Positions 37,820 to 49,997 of a stretch of DNA of 64,000 nt are shown piece after piece. Source of the stretch: Cordia subcordata (taxonomy: Eukaryota > Streptophyta > Magnoliopsida > Boraginales > Cordiaceae). The notes beneath the pieces are model-generated. The model worked only from the letters and a program-made list of their open reading frames with translations. It had not been told where the DNA came from and searched no databases. The first letter of the stretch is position 1; every line of letters begins with the position of its first letter. The stretch spans positions 21,450,501 through 21,514,500 of the forward strand of contig JAPTOF010000003.1 in NCBI GenBank assembly GCA_028554755.1, in the 5' to 3' direction. The position numbers were made by a program, and so were the translations under genes.

Positions 37820-38290
37820 CTAATAATTTTTCCTGTGAGCAATAACAAGAAAAACAAGAAAAATTAATAAAAAGTGTGCTTCAACTTTTGTAGCTAGTCT
37901 ATTAATTGAGAAACTCATTGAGGGCATACTCGCAATGAGACATAATGGAAATGTAAGTTCCGTCTTTTGAAAGTTTGGATTGCAAAGAAAATGAGGAAGG
38001 AAAAGAAAAAGAAATACGAATGAAAAAACAATATTACATATAAAATTACTAAATGCCATGACAAGGGTATTCTTATCTGTTCACAAACTATCACGATAAA
38101 ATACATTAACCAATGCTTTTTTGAAGTTTTTTTTTTTTTAAAAAAAAATCTTTTGAGAAGTTCAATTTTTGCCTTCAGGTTAAAGTTGAAAAACTTCTTT
38201 TAGAGTTTCAATTCTTTTTAAAAATTTAATTTAAATATTTATCATAAAGAATATATAAATAGGCCCTAACACCAACCCAAGTTTAGAGGA

Positions 38291-38300
38291 CTATATAATA
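38291..38300 (+). promoter_or_regulatory. Putative TATA box of cytochrome c6A
   Basis: CTATATAATA lies 139-148 bp before the start codon, followed by a pyrimidine-rich leader (CTCTCTCTATC near 38406-38419). Position and composition fit a core promoter with a leader of about 110 nt. Confidence 0.4.
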
Positions 38301-38438
38301 TTTTCGAAACTTGAAGAGAGTCTTCTGAATTTTATCCCAAGACTCAGCAAGCTACTCCAAAGCATCAATCACCCTGATACTGATCCGAATAACACACGCA
38401 CAATTTCTCTCTCTATCATCTGTCTGTGTGTGTTAGAC

Positions 38439-41400
38439 ATGCAGATTCTCACCCTCTCACAAATTCGAAATCCCAGCAACACAAACACAAATAGCTGCTT
38501 ATCATCATCCAGAGAGGAGGTTCGGCTCTGCTCTCTCCCACCTCTTCATTTTTCTTTTTTTCTTTTTTTTGTGCATGAGTCAGTTTAATTTGTAGTGTTA
38601 ATGCAATGTCCGACATTGGTTTATGGGGTGATTTATGCTTAGTTTATAAGTGGGTAATGCGAGGATAATTTGACTTGACCATTTTGAGCCAATTAGGTAT
38701 GTTTACAACGTCAGTCTCGCTCGAGAGCACGGAAGTCTTGGCTTGGGGGCGTAATAGATCATCACCTGCATGTTATATGGTGTTGCTTTCAATTTTCTTT
38801 TTTCGTATTTTTTTTTTTCCAGAAGATGAATGTGATCAGTGGAGGAGGAGTAAGCTTAAACTACCCAGCAGCAATGCAAAAGCAGAAACAACAGGCGGTG
38901 AAGTTGTTTGTAGAGCGCTTGGCTCCACCAGTCATGGTTGCACTTGTAGCCTTATCATCTCCTGTCATCGTCAATCCTCCAGGTATTACTTATTTCCTCA
39001 ATTACTCATTTGCCCTTTCTTTGTTTGGTTAAATTTTTTCTGGAATTATCTGGCTCACCCAGGGAACAATTGGATCTAAGATGAAACCTGTGTGCCGCAT
39101 CATCCACGTGTAGGGATGACAATGAGACGGGTACCCTGCCCATAAAGAAATCCCAAATCCGCTACCTGGATAGCATCCCAATTTCCATTTTCGTCCCAAA
39201 TCCGAATAAAAATTAAATGGAAATCCCATTCCCAGAACGTCCCAAACCCGCGGGTACCGGGAACGTCCCAAACCCGGTTAAAAAAATTTAAAATTTAAAT
39301 AAAAATTTTAACAAGAAACATCTCAAATCCAAATTTAAGATATGTTTTCAACCTTAAAAATCGAATTAAATCACTAAATTTTAAAAAACTAACCATTTCA
39401 ATAAATTTTCCCCAAAAAATCTAAACAATATCACTAAAATACATTAAAATGATAAAATTTTAAAGAGTAAAAGGTTAAGGGTTCGAACCTTACTACTAGT
39501 AGAAAGTAAAATATTCTCTTAATTTTTAGTATATAATGTACTTATGTACTAAAAATTATAATTAATTAATAAATGTAAAACACCTACACACATATATCTA
39601 CATATGACACACATATACGTACATATATGTATATATATATAACCGGGTTCGGGAATGCGGGTACCCGGGGGTCAATCCCAATTTCGTCCCAGACTCTAAC
39701 GGGTATTTTTAATCACTCCCGATTAGTTTCAAGTTCTTAACGGGACGGATTTTATCGAATTTTAATCGGATTGGTCGATGCCGGGTACTCTAAGTCACTT
39801 GTCCCATTGCCATCCCTATCCACGTGTCAGCCATCCTTTTGTCATTGCTCTTATGAGGTGACATCGGAGTAGTGTAAAAGTACACATTCCTCATGCATAA
39901 AAGAAAATGGCTAAAATGCACATTACCTCTCTGTATTTGTGTAATTATCTGAAACACTGTTACGTTAAGCTAATAACAATTAGATAATAAACAAAAGAAA
40001 GGCATGATTGTGCCACCTTTTAAAAAGTAAAAGTACAGAAGGATAATATGATAAATTTTGAAAACGTAGGGGAGTAATATGTTAACTAAACAAACCATAG
40101 GTCTGATAAGTTAATCAGATAAATCGTAGGGGTTCATGTACCACTTTTTGAAAGTCCAGGGATAATGTGATAAGTTTTCAAACATAGGAAAAATTAGTTT
40201 CTTTCACAAATGGTAGGGAAACGTGCGCAAATTATACCATACACCTATATTATGGACACCAAAGCTACATGGTACACTATCCAATAGATCTCACAATCTG
40301 GCCATTGGATCATCGTGAAATTTAACGAGTTCACTCTTCTCACGTTGAAGAACATAACACAACAATCCAATCGTCGATCGTACACCGGTAACACGCCGAC
40401 TTTGATCTCCAAAATCGTTTATAGATCGTAAAGATATCGTTGACAAGTTGCAAACATATCGCTCATAGATTATGGACATATTTTAAAGAGTAGTAAATAA
40501 GTAATTTATCATTGTGAACATATGATATAAAGGCTTTTAAACATATAATATAAGAGTAATGGATAAGTATATTGTGAATAATTAAAGGTTATGAACGTAC
40601 AATATAAAAATTGTGCACTTATAATAACAAAATCATGAATACACTACTGTGGGATGCATAATGATAGATGGGTACATAATGTTTAGGGTACACAATATCT
40701 AATCTTGGAAACGTGCATTTTACCAAAAAAAATATACCATATATGATCTTGACTACTACTCTGCAAATTATACCATGGTCCTACACTATGGTGTTCCGCA
40801 AAGCATGATGCTCCTTCACATTTAAAGAAAAAAAAAAACAGCTCAACAAAAGAATGCGTTTCTCTCTCTTCGTTCTTCTCTCTCCTCACCTCTCTCTTCT
40901 CTTCTTCTCTTCTTCTCTTCTTTTCTTCTTTGCTTCACCGGTGACACCACTAGTCATCTCAGACTGGATAAAGACCACAATAAAATTCGTCTTTCTTCGC
41001 TGATCATCACGATGTGCATCATGTCTAAGAAAACCTCATAGGTATCGATCCATCATTAAAGCCCTCATCATCTTCTTCCTCATGCCAGCGAAGATTTCGA
41101 CATTATCTCATCGTGTTGCAATCACCAATCTCTTCCTCTCCTCATCGTGATTGTAGCCGTACCTCCCGTGCGATGTTTGGACGCTTCAAGCTCAATCAGC
41201 TATTAAAGCCCGCTTTACCTTCAAGTATGCATACATATAGGGTGAACAAATAGTCGTGAGTTAATGAACAAATATTTGATGTATATATGAAAGTTAGTGA
41301 ACAAATAGTTATGGGGTAGTGAACAAATATTTGATGTATTTGTGTATATCTATGTGTGTAAGAGAGTGGTGAACAAATATATGTGGAGTGGTGAATAAAT

Positions 41401-44165
41401 ATATGTGAACTAATGAACAAATAAACGCGTCTGTATTTGTGTGTCTGTGTATGTGAGATCAGTGAACAAATAGCTGTGGAGTAATGAATAAATATTTGAT
41501 GCATATATGAAAGTCAGTGAACAAATAATTGTGAAGTAATGAATAAATGGTCAGGGAACAAATAGTCAGTGAACATATAGCCATGGAGTAATGAAAAAAT
41601 AGTTCAGTGAATAAATAGTTGCGGAGTAGTGAACAAACGGTCCTTAAGCTGACTGTACAACTCCTCAAGATTTGGTCAAGGTTAACTTTGATGGCTTTAG
41701 AAAGAACAACCTAAATGTGCTGGTTTAAGTATTTTTTCAAGGGACAACAGGAGATGGTTTCTACTTTCTTGTAACTTGAGTAATGAAGGTGAGAATTGCA
41801 CAGAAATTTTAGGTTTGAAGAGGCAAAGGCTGCATTATCGAATTTGTTGTCAAATATGGATTACAAAGAATAGTATTAGAGATGACGCTTAGGATTTGTG
41901 ACTCCCTTGGATTGGAGCCCTGTGATTATGTTGATATAGAGTAAAATATCCATGAAGATGCTGATATGTGTAGGTCACTGCAAGGTAAAACATAGTCTTG
42001 TTATGGGGAAAGGGAAGTTCACAGCTCTTAGCTAGCTACTAAGGGGGAAGTTCAGGGGGTGACTAATTGGGTTGATTTTTCTCGTCATTGGTTAAATGAC
42101 ACCTAAGAGACCACCGTGACTGTTGATATATAGCAATAGGCTATCAACTGGTGCAAAAGAAATTAAAAAGAAAAGAAAAATAGAATGCACCCTTTTTACT
42201 TAAATATGATTTTATAAAAGACATAAAGTGCTTGCTTAGAGAATGCGTAAAAGTTCTGAAGAATCATGTAGCAATACTCATGACTGTCACTGGGCATGCA
42301 TGTATGGATGTTCTAATTTATTGAGTAAAAGATAGGAAGATGCTAAAGTGAGGTACATCAAATGCAGAAGGATGAGGGGAGAGAGAGAGAGACAGGAAAA
42401 TTTTCTGTTTCTTTTATTTCCTGTTTCTGGGCAGATAGCAGTGCCACTTTTTTTTTTGTGGGTTGTTGTTTAAACCCCCCACCCCTCTCCAACCCCTGCT
42501 TCTTATGGGATTCGAACCTAGGTCATCATTCTTGGGGTAAAGTAGTAGTATCAACCACTTGAGCTACTCCTTGGACCACGGACAAAGGTACCTTCTGCTC
42601 ATAGGGACTCTTATAGCACCAGACTAGAATTTTATTTGTTCCTTACATTCTTATGCTAGCATAAATTTTCTTAAAGGCCAATAACTTCTAATGACTACAT
42701 TTTAGTGCTAGTTGGAAAGATTAGAATTTGTGGGATGATAATCAAATGACATTTTGTTTTCACATTTGAAGTTTTCCGGGATGAGTATCCCTCTCTCCTT
42801 TGCTCCTCTTAATCCTAGTATTCTTGCTAAAGAGTATTTTTAGCAAAACAGAGTATGCCAGCATCCTTATCATACAAATCTTGTCTCCGTTGTGTTCATG
42901 CCACAGAACAAGTTTTCTTATGTTTCCTTTGTCATGCAGAGTCTTTTGCACAGATGATAGATGTGCAGAGAGGAGTAACCTTGTTTAAGCGAGCTTGCAT
43001 TGGATGTCATGATGCAGGAGGAAATATAATACAGCCAGTGAGTCTATGAGCTTCTTAACTGCATATAACATCTGAAATCATGGACTAAAAATTCTGTTAC
43101 TTGGTTGTCTTGCAAGGGCGCAACACTCTTCCTGAAAGATCTACAGAGGTGATTGTTTTATAGCTTATTCTTTTATAGATTAGAAGAATGATCCTGGTTT
43201 ATTGCTTCCCATTTGATGCCAGTTGCCAAATTGTTTGAAAAGACTATCCTGTAAATCAAGGTTCAGATAACAACTCAGGATTGAAGAGCTAGGTGGTCAA
43301 ACTAATCTTATCAAACCAAAAATCAGCAATTAAAAAGAAAAAAATTAAGTTGGTGAATATATAAATGTGTAAATTGGTACATTTACAACATCTGAATGAG
43401 AATGGAGAAGAAATTGTAGAAGTATGGGATAAAATGTAAAAACTTTGGAAAGTAAAAATATTAAATGAACAGATAGTAGTTGAAAGGACCAGTTGAAACA
43501 ATTAATATGTACTTGAGAACAATGTATTCTTGGGGATGATGATTAACGGGCCTGTTTGGATGGACCTTTTTTTGGGTCCCCATGAAAAAGCACTTTTTTT
43601 TTCACTGAAAAAAGCACATCTTTCCTGTAATAAGTATTTGGATTGGATATTAGAAAAAGTAAAGACTTCAAAGACTATGAACATTGTACACTCGGGGATG
43701 ATGATTAAGACTGCATATATTTCAGCAAGGGCCTGTTTCCTTCTTTCATTCTTTGTTTTTTGGACCATGTATTTTCTTCTGTTTTGGCTTATATCATGCT
43801 CAATGGAATTCGTCTGCATATGTTTTGCTGTTCCAAGAGAGTTGCTTAGGCTTAATGAACAATCTCTTAATTTTGGCAGAAATGGAGTTGAAACAGCAGA
43901 CAAAATATATCAAATAACATACTATGGCAAGGGAAGAATGCCGGTAAGTTAAGTTCCAAATTCAAATCACGAAAAGAATGGTTTCATCCTCTGCTGAAAT
44001 ACGATCATCTGCTGGTTTCTGCAGGGCTTTGGAGAGAACTGTACTCCAAGGGGCCAATGCACATTTGGTCCGCGTTTACAAGAGGATGAGATCAAACTCT
44101 TAGCAGAGTTTGTGAAGTTGCAGGCTGATCAAGGTTGGCGCAACATAGAAGCGGATGGAAATTAA
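38439..44165 (+). CDS. CYTC6A: Chloroplast cytochrome c6A
   Basis: Six exons: 38439-38519, 38823-38982, 42940-43037, 43117-43148, 43880-43943 and 44025-44165, joining to 191 aa. The haem c site is CIGCHDAGG (Cys100, Cys103, His104) and the probable axial Met144 lies in GKGRMPGFG. CTPRGQCTFGP (151-161) is the two-cysteine insertion that distinguishes plant c6A from algal c6. The first 80 residues are rich in Ser, Thr and basic residues and contain a hydrophobic stretch (VMVALVALSSPVIV), fitting a bipartite thylakoid-lumen transit peptide. Cytochrome c6A is a low-potential lumen haem protein whose role is unsettled; a thiol-related or minor electron-carrier role has been proposed. Exon 1 is the least certain part: it supplies MQILTLSQ and depends on a donor GAG|GTTCGG. 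An alternative start is the Met at 38826. Intron 2 is 3.96 kb and carries transposons. Confidence 0.9.
39111..39818. mobile_element. hAT-type MITE (708 bp) with perfect 8-bp target duplication
   Basis: The left end TAGGGATGACAATGAGACGG and right end GTCCCATTGCCATCCCTA are inverted repeats. They are flanked by identical TCCACGTG at 39103-39110 and 39819-39826, the 8-bp duplication typical of hAT elements. GC-rich ends (GGGTACCCGG-like) flank an AT-rich interior without a transposase. It lies in intron 2 of cytochrome c6A. A B-box-like GGTTCGAACC is at 39479-39488 inside it. Confidence 0.85.
41220..41660. repeat. GTGAACAAATA repeat array in cytochrome c6A intron 2
   Basis: GTGAACAAATA and close variants (GTGAACAAATATTTGATG, AATGAATAAATA) recur every 20-45 bp. 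The complement, TTTGTTCAC/TTTGTTCAG, recurs in the arrays at 57490-57945 and 59585-59965, so these belong to one dispersed repeat family. Apparent minus-strand frames with Cys-Ser-Leu repeats here are products of the repeat. Confidence 0.7.
42446..42580 (-). repeat. tRNA-derived SINE, family 2 copy b (best preserved)
   Basis: On the minus strand: A box AGCTCAAGTGG (42555-42565), B box GGTTCGAATCC (42508-42518), a GGGGTTGG/GGGGTGGGGGG body and a terminal poly(A) that reads as T run 42448-42457 on plus. This is the standard tRNA-related SINE layout. It lies in cytochrome c6A intron 2, antisense to the gene. Confidence 0.7.
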
Positions 44166-44947
44166 TTCTAACGGGGCATAGAATTCGCAAAAATATCCTA
44201 TGTTTTCCATTTCTCAACTTTCAGCAATCAAGCCAGATGGTACACGTTTTCTCCTTAACTCTTTGTGTTAGGGGTAAATAGAATCAATCCATTGCTTTGG
44301 AGGTAAATGCTGCATGGATGATTTGTTCTAGATAAAGACTGAAAATGATCAAGGGCCAAAGCTTTAGTGAAGAAAATCTGCAAGGGAGTAGGGACACAAC
44401 AACTGGTAATGTTTTCAAAATGAAGGGATCTTGAAACAAAATTGGCACTCATGTTTGTGGTCACGAAGAGATACTCAGCTGTATTGTACCTTCAAGGATT
44501 AGATGGAGTGGTCAGTTACACATCGAATTTGTATCTTTTCATCACAAATATTACTTGGCCCTCGAGTAATCTAGTTAAGATCACATTAGCTTCATTAAGG
44601 CTATAAACTTCATGATATAAATATGCTCTAAATGACACTAAAATGTTCGCAATCGAGCAAAATAAACTCAATTTTATTGCACCTTCAAGGATTAGGTGGA
44701 GTATTCAGTTACACTGTAATCCTTTCATTACAAATATTACTTGGCTCTTGAGTGATCTAGAGCATATTTAAATGATGAAGTTTATAACCTTAAGATGAAT
44801 CTAATGTGATTTTATCTAAAATGAGTTGCTTGTTATCAAAAAAAAAAAAAAAAGAAGAGAAAAGAAAAACTGGAGTACATATGATGGTAAAGGGAAACTA
44901 GATAAACAAGGCAATGAGCATAAGCGATCCAACAATAAGTGATCTAA

Positions 44948-45968
44948 GGGGGCGTTTAGGTCATGGAATTTTATAGAATTTTTGGGAAGTCAGAAATGTT
45001 GGATTTTTATGTTTGATTCACATAATATAAAAACATTCCTAGGACTATTATATTCTCATGAATCCAATATTCTCACAAATTGGCCAATTTTCACTCTCAT
45101 GTTAGAGGTGGAAATCTCATATTCCCGAGTCATGGGAATGTATAAAGCAAAATTAAATCAAAAAGTCATATTTAAGATGCTCTCATGTATGATAAAAAAA
45201 TTGACAATAATAAAAAATAATAATTTTAAAAATTAATTATGTAAGAATAATATAAATAATAAAATAAAAAAGTATAAATTAATTAATGATAAAATAAATA
45301 AATAAAATAAATTATAAATAAATAAAAATAAAAATCTAATTGATGAAAAAATTAAAAATAGAAATTGTATAATTTAAAAATTAGAAAATAGTAAAATTTA
45401 ATAATAAAATAATAAAAATAAAAAATAAATTTAAAACTAATAATTAAAATTTAATTAAACATAAAATTATTTATAACGATCAAATGAATTAATTTAATTA
45501 ATCAATTGAAAATTAATTAATTAATAAATGAAATAAAAATATATAATTAATAATTAACTTAAAAGTTAATAAAATAAAATTTTAAATAATTAAATAAAAA
45601 TGATGAATGGATTGAAAACTATAATAATTAATTTATTGATTAAAAAATAATAAATTAATAATTAATAATAATTAGATTAGTTAATTAATTAAAAATAAAA
45701 TTAAAAAGTAATGAAATAAAATAATTTTATACTTTTCTTATAATATTTTTTTGAATTAGGGACATTTTCAAAAAATAGTCCAACATTCCCATATTTAAGC
45801 CAAACGTAACATGTCAGCATTCTTGAAAATTCTCGAAAATATTCCTAGGAATACTTGTGCTACACCGAACAATGTTTATATCATTTCCGGAAATCACATT
45901 CTCAAGAATTTAATTCCTTGGAATGTAATTCCCGGAATGATTTTTCACTCGTTGAATCAAATGCCCCC
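44948..45968. mobile_element. 1-kb TIR element with A/T-only core
   Basis: The ends GGGGGCGTTTAGGTCATGG and its imperfect inverse CGTTGAATCAAATGCCCCC are flanked by TAA at 44945-44947 and 45969-45971, a PIF/Harbinger-type 3-bp duplication. The subterminal arms remain partly complementary (ATTCCTAGGA near 45036 and 45841, GGAATG motifs). The core, about 45180-45740, is almost entirely A and T. No transposase is present. Confidence 0.7.
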
Positions 45969-48900
45969 TAAGTGTCAATACCATGGACATAGGGTCGTGT
46001 GGAAATGGACACCGGCAAAATAAGCATCGCCAAACAGGCACTAAATCACTCAATATCTCAACAGCACTATCAAAAGAGGCCTTTTTGTCACGTAAACATG
46101 GCAGGTTTATTGACAAGGCCTTATTGGCTCTCAAAATTACTTGAAATTTGTGTGTGTTCTTTATCGAAAAAGTAAATTAATCTCCACTGGCCCGCTAATT
46201 TTGTCGAATAACTTACTTTTCAGCTTTCACGTAGCCTTTATTGTTAAATTTTAGATCCGCTCCTGCAAGTAAATTTGGTGCCATAGAGGTTTTTTTTTTT
46301 TTGGGTTTTAAGTGCCATAGAGTTGAGTAGTGAATACCATCGCGGAATTGCACGTAACCCAGATATGTAAATCTGGGTTGTTTGCAACGGGTTTAGTAAG
46401 AGTCATGAGTAAACTAAAATTATTCTTGAGTACAAGTGGACTAGCCATTGATCGATCCAATTTCAGGTATTATAGTGGGATCCTTATTAGTCTTGATAAA
46501 GGGTAATTTCACCAGTACTTTGTTCTTGTCGTAGCCTCAATAATTCTGAAAAGAAAATGCAAAGGGTAAGGCTTTTCTTCGGAAAATATTTTCCAACGGT
46601 TATGTCAGTAAACTTAAGGGGAGGGAAATGGGTTTTGAAATGTACGAGAGAAGTTTTTATATAAAATCTTTTGTTGGGTGCTAGTAGATGTTACTAGCCA
46701 ATTTGATCGATCTACCAATGATTTGGATTGCTGCCATTAGCCAATTTGTTTGGGTTATTTTGACAAATGGGACACACTTCTAGTGATTGTCAACCGATCA
46801 CATCAACCTGTCAATTTGCGGGTCATATCATGCCTAAAAGCACCTATCGGATCCATCTCATAGTCTACGGTGCTGATGATATTGGTTCCCAAGGTCCGAC
46901 GGTCTCTGAACGTGCGGCTCTGCTCTAGCCTCTTCCAGATTTCTTGCGATGTAGATACGCTCAATGAGGTCCCATGCTAGTGCTGTATTTTCCTTGTCGC
47001 AACACTTGGCTAGATGCCTTTGTCCACACGGTCATCTATTTGTCATCCATGTCAAGTGTAATTCTTTATTTCCGTCGAAACTTCTTTCACATCATATTTT
47101 ATTACACCAAAATTTCAAGATGTAAATGTTACATCTCCTTTCTTTTTAATTTCTAATAAAGACCGTGTCGTTTCTTCAAATTTTGTACAAAAGGCATAAA
47201 ATTATTGTAGTGTATTGTATGGACAAGCACATGTTCAAATTAAATCACACTAGATTTACTAGGCCTTAAATTAAAGACCAAGAAAATAAACCTGAATATT
47301 TTCATGCCTAAAATGGACATATTATATTATATTCATACTTAAAAATTAAGATTATGAAGCTGTAGAGCTGATTGTTTTATGATTAATAAAAGACAATTTG
47401 AATGTCAAATATTGTCTCCCTGAAAGAAATAATAAAAGATGCAGACATGTTCCAACAGGCAAGACACAAAAAAAGTGTTGTCTATCCATGTGCTTTATAT
47501 TTATTGCAGAGGGCTTTGATTTGTTATCTGACAAGCATCACTGACTAAAAATTATTAGTTGATAATTATTCCTCAAAAGACGTGACAAATTTTTTGAAAA
47601 TCTCAAATTAGTCAGGATCAAGAAAGATTAATAGATAATTAATTGAGGAAAAAATTTGTTTCTCTGTGAGCCCAACAGACAACAGCCTAGACATTTGGGG
47701 TCTACTTATACGTGAATGTGTAATTATCCCTGACAAATGGGCTGCAATAACATGCGAGCTTATAAAAGAAAATTATCCTATTTCTAGCTTTTCCTTAATT
47801 GCTTGTCATTTTACACTTATAAAGTTAATTCCTATTTGTAACATTGTACTACATAAACTTTACGAATTTTATACATTCGCCATTAACTTATTTTACAACA
47901 GGTTTTAATTATTCTGTAACAATTTTTAAGTGTTGCAGTAAATTTTAACATATTCATCATGTTTTAAAATGTGAGTTGTAGCCACATGTTTCAAAGAAAC
48001 TAAGGTAGATAAAAGAGTTTTAAGCATTTTTCATATAGATTGAACTTGAATAAGAAGGTGTAATTTACTATAGTACAGTAAAGAGCTTAAGCTAAAATAT
48101 GATTATTTTTCTCTCCTCACTTCACATCACACCGATCTCTTAAACTCCTCATCTCCCCCCGCCCCCCACCCTGCCGTCATCAAGCTTCCGATACTACCAG
48201 AATTCAAAAACATTGGACGTTTTGAAGCATTGGCATATTAAAAGTAATTTTGAAATAAGTTAGTACTAAACGTTAATATTTTATACCACAGTTATAAACA
48301 TCACTTCTAAAGCCACAAGCGTGCAACTTATGACGAAAAGCACCTCTTCTAATTGGTCTGATGACCAGACACTTTTAGTTAGTGGGTGTTTGTGTTCTTT
48401 CACAATCACCGGGACCAAATTATCTTTTAAGCCGGTATATAACTGGAGAACTACTATATGATTTCCACTTATTTTGTCCCCAATCATGATACAAATTAAA
48501 GAATGAAGCAACAGATAACCCCATGATTATAAAAGAGTAAAATGCTTTTTATCCTTTTGTATTTTACAAAATTCATATAAATTTTTTTTTGTAATTTTGG
48601 AACTCGCTGATTCCCTGTAGTTTAAAAAATATTATACATTAACCTTTGCAAGTGTATTATGAGAAGAGAGAATATGTATCAATTTTGAAATTAAATATAA
48701 GAGAATATGCAACAATTTTAAAACTCTCTTTGGTAGGCTATCCATGTAAAATGATAGAAAAACAATGACATCTAGTATTTTTTTTTCAAATAATATATTA
48801 CAACTATTTTCAAATAAATTATAAATAGTAAAATGCATCCGGTAATCTAATAACCATTTGCAAATCATGTGTATTACAACGTCTTAGTTAATTAAGAGTG

Positions 48901-48969
48901 CAGAAACAACATGCATGTGATATACATGCTCTATTTTGTACATGCTTGTTATAATATACCTTTTTATAT

Positions 48970-49195
48970 AGAAAAGTATGATTTAGCTTGAGTTTCATAA
49001 TATACTTATGGTAAAATATCTTATTTTTATAGTTGTAAAAAATAAAATAATAATAGATTAGTTATAAGTATGGTTTTGAATTTTTATAAAATGCATATGA
49101 TAAGATGTCTTAAATTTTATAAGACATCTCTTCATTTCAATAAGTTAAAGATTTTGAAATAATTTCATTTCAAACATACAAACAGTCTCTAAGCA
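48970..49195. mobile_element. Diverged relative of the fold-back MITE at 8301
   Basis: It shares ATGATAAGAT-TCTTAAAT-TTATAAGA, AAAAATAAGATAG-type and TTCAATAAGTTAAAGATTTT stretches with the copy at 8301-8597, in the same order. The termini are degraded and approximate. Confidence 0.4.
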
Positions 49196-49582
49196 GAGTA
49201 GGAGATTATGCTCGTAAGACAATGCGTGCACCAAAAGCCCGAAACAAAGGCTGATCCTTCGGTAATATGCCAAAACACCATAATTTCTCTTTGAAAGAAG
49301 TTAATATGTTTCCTGTGTTAAGACACGGGTACACAGATATTTTTAGGACTTATTTATATATCAACTTTTTTGGTAGGAACTAAATTAAATTTTCCGCTTA
49401 AAATAGCTCATTCTTTAATGAGACTCCTGAATACATCCGTCCATTGTGACAGATCGATGCACCAAAAGATCTAGAAACAGCTCCATATGGCTTCGCAGAT
49501 GAAATTGGATCTACATAACTAGTCGAACTTTCCAATAAAATTCATTCTTTATATCATCAAATAGTGCGTATATTGGGGTTCA

Positions 49583-49696
49583 AAGAGTAAATTAAGTGGT
49601 TGAGACTCCTTCTCTAAGAGTGATGACACTTCAAATCTCGTGAGGAGTGGAGTTAGTTTGGGATTGGGGGTTATAAAAGAAAAATTAAAAAAAAGG
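49583..49696 (+). repeat. tRNA-derived SINE-like element, family 2 copy c
   Basis: A-box-like TAAATTAAGTGG followed by a B-box-like CTTCAAATCTCG, a GGGATTGGGGGTT body and an A-rich tail (49675-49696). It parallels the minus-strand copies near 20.2 and 42.5 kb. Confidence 0.5.
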
Positions 49697-49767
49697 TAAA
49701 TTGCATTGAGCCTTTTAGTTTTTATTATAATTGCATGTTACCTCCTTGTAGTTTCGAAATAGGCATA

Positions 49768-49997
49768 GGGCCTGTTTGGATTGGCTTTTTTTCAAGAAAA
49801 AATACTTTTTTTTTTCCTGAAAAAGTTACACTAAATTTGCAATAACTATTTGATTTGATTTCTAAAAAAGCTAAAATTCTAAAAAAAAATCAAATACGAC
49901 TTTTTTCAGAAGCCAGAATTTTTAGCTTCTAAAAAAAAACTGTTTTTCAAAAACTGTAAAAAAAGTTTTTTTAAAAAAAACCAATCCAAACGAGCCC
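49768..49997. mobile_element. PIF/Harbinger-like MITE (230 bp)
   Basis: The ends GGGCCTGTTTGGATTGGCTT and ACCAATCCAAACGAGCCC are nearly perfect inverted repeats. ATA at 49765-49767 and 49998-50000 is the apparent target duplication. Its interior closely matches the copy at 30608-30834, including GTTACACTAAATTTGCAATA, so both copies are probably recent. Confidence 0.8.

Larger units (their letters stand above)
32130..38290. other. Intergenic region between LCAT4 and cytochrome c6A
   Basis: About 6.2 kb, very AT-rich. Near 32130 it should contain the LCAT4 promoter (with a poly-T run at 32165-32186). A short orphan frame at 32222 is discussed in the findings. MITEs lie at 33691-33903 and 37593-37819 and a fold-back element at 36095-36638. 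A 56-bp tandem duplication lies at 36998-37109. Around 35060-35500 are repeated TTCACAATTTTGA/TATATTCA phrases. I see no complete gene. Confidence 0.55.

Noticed and set aside
41196..41668. Minus-strand frames with Ile-Cys-Ser-Leu repeats; also considered as a CRISPR-like array
   Set aside because: The repeat core is only 9-11 bp, spacing is irregular and linkers are related to each other; this is an eukaryotic dispersed repeat.
46810..46990. Copia gag remnant on the minus strand
   Set aside because: Only a short SQEIWKRLEQ-like stretch supports it and a stop follows soon after; insufficient to call.
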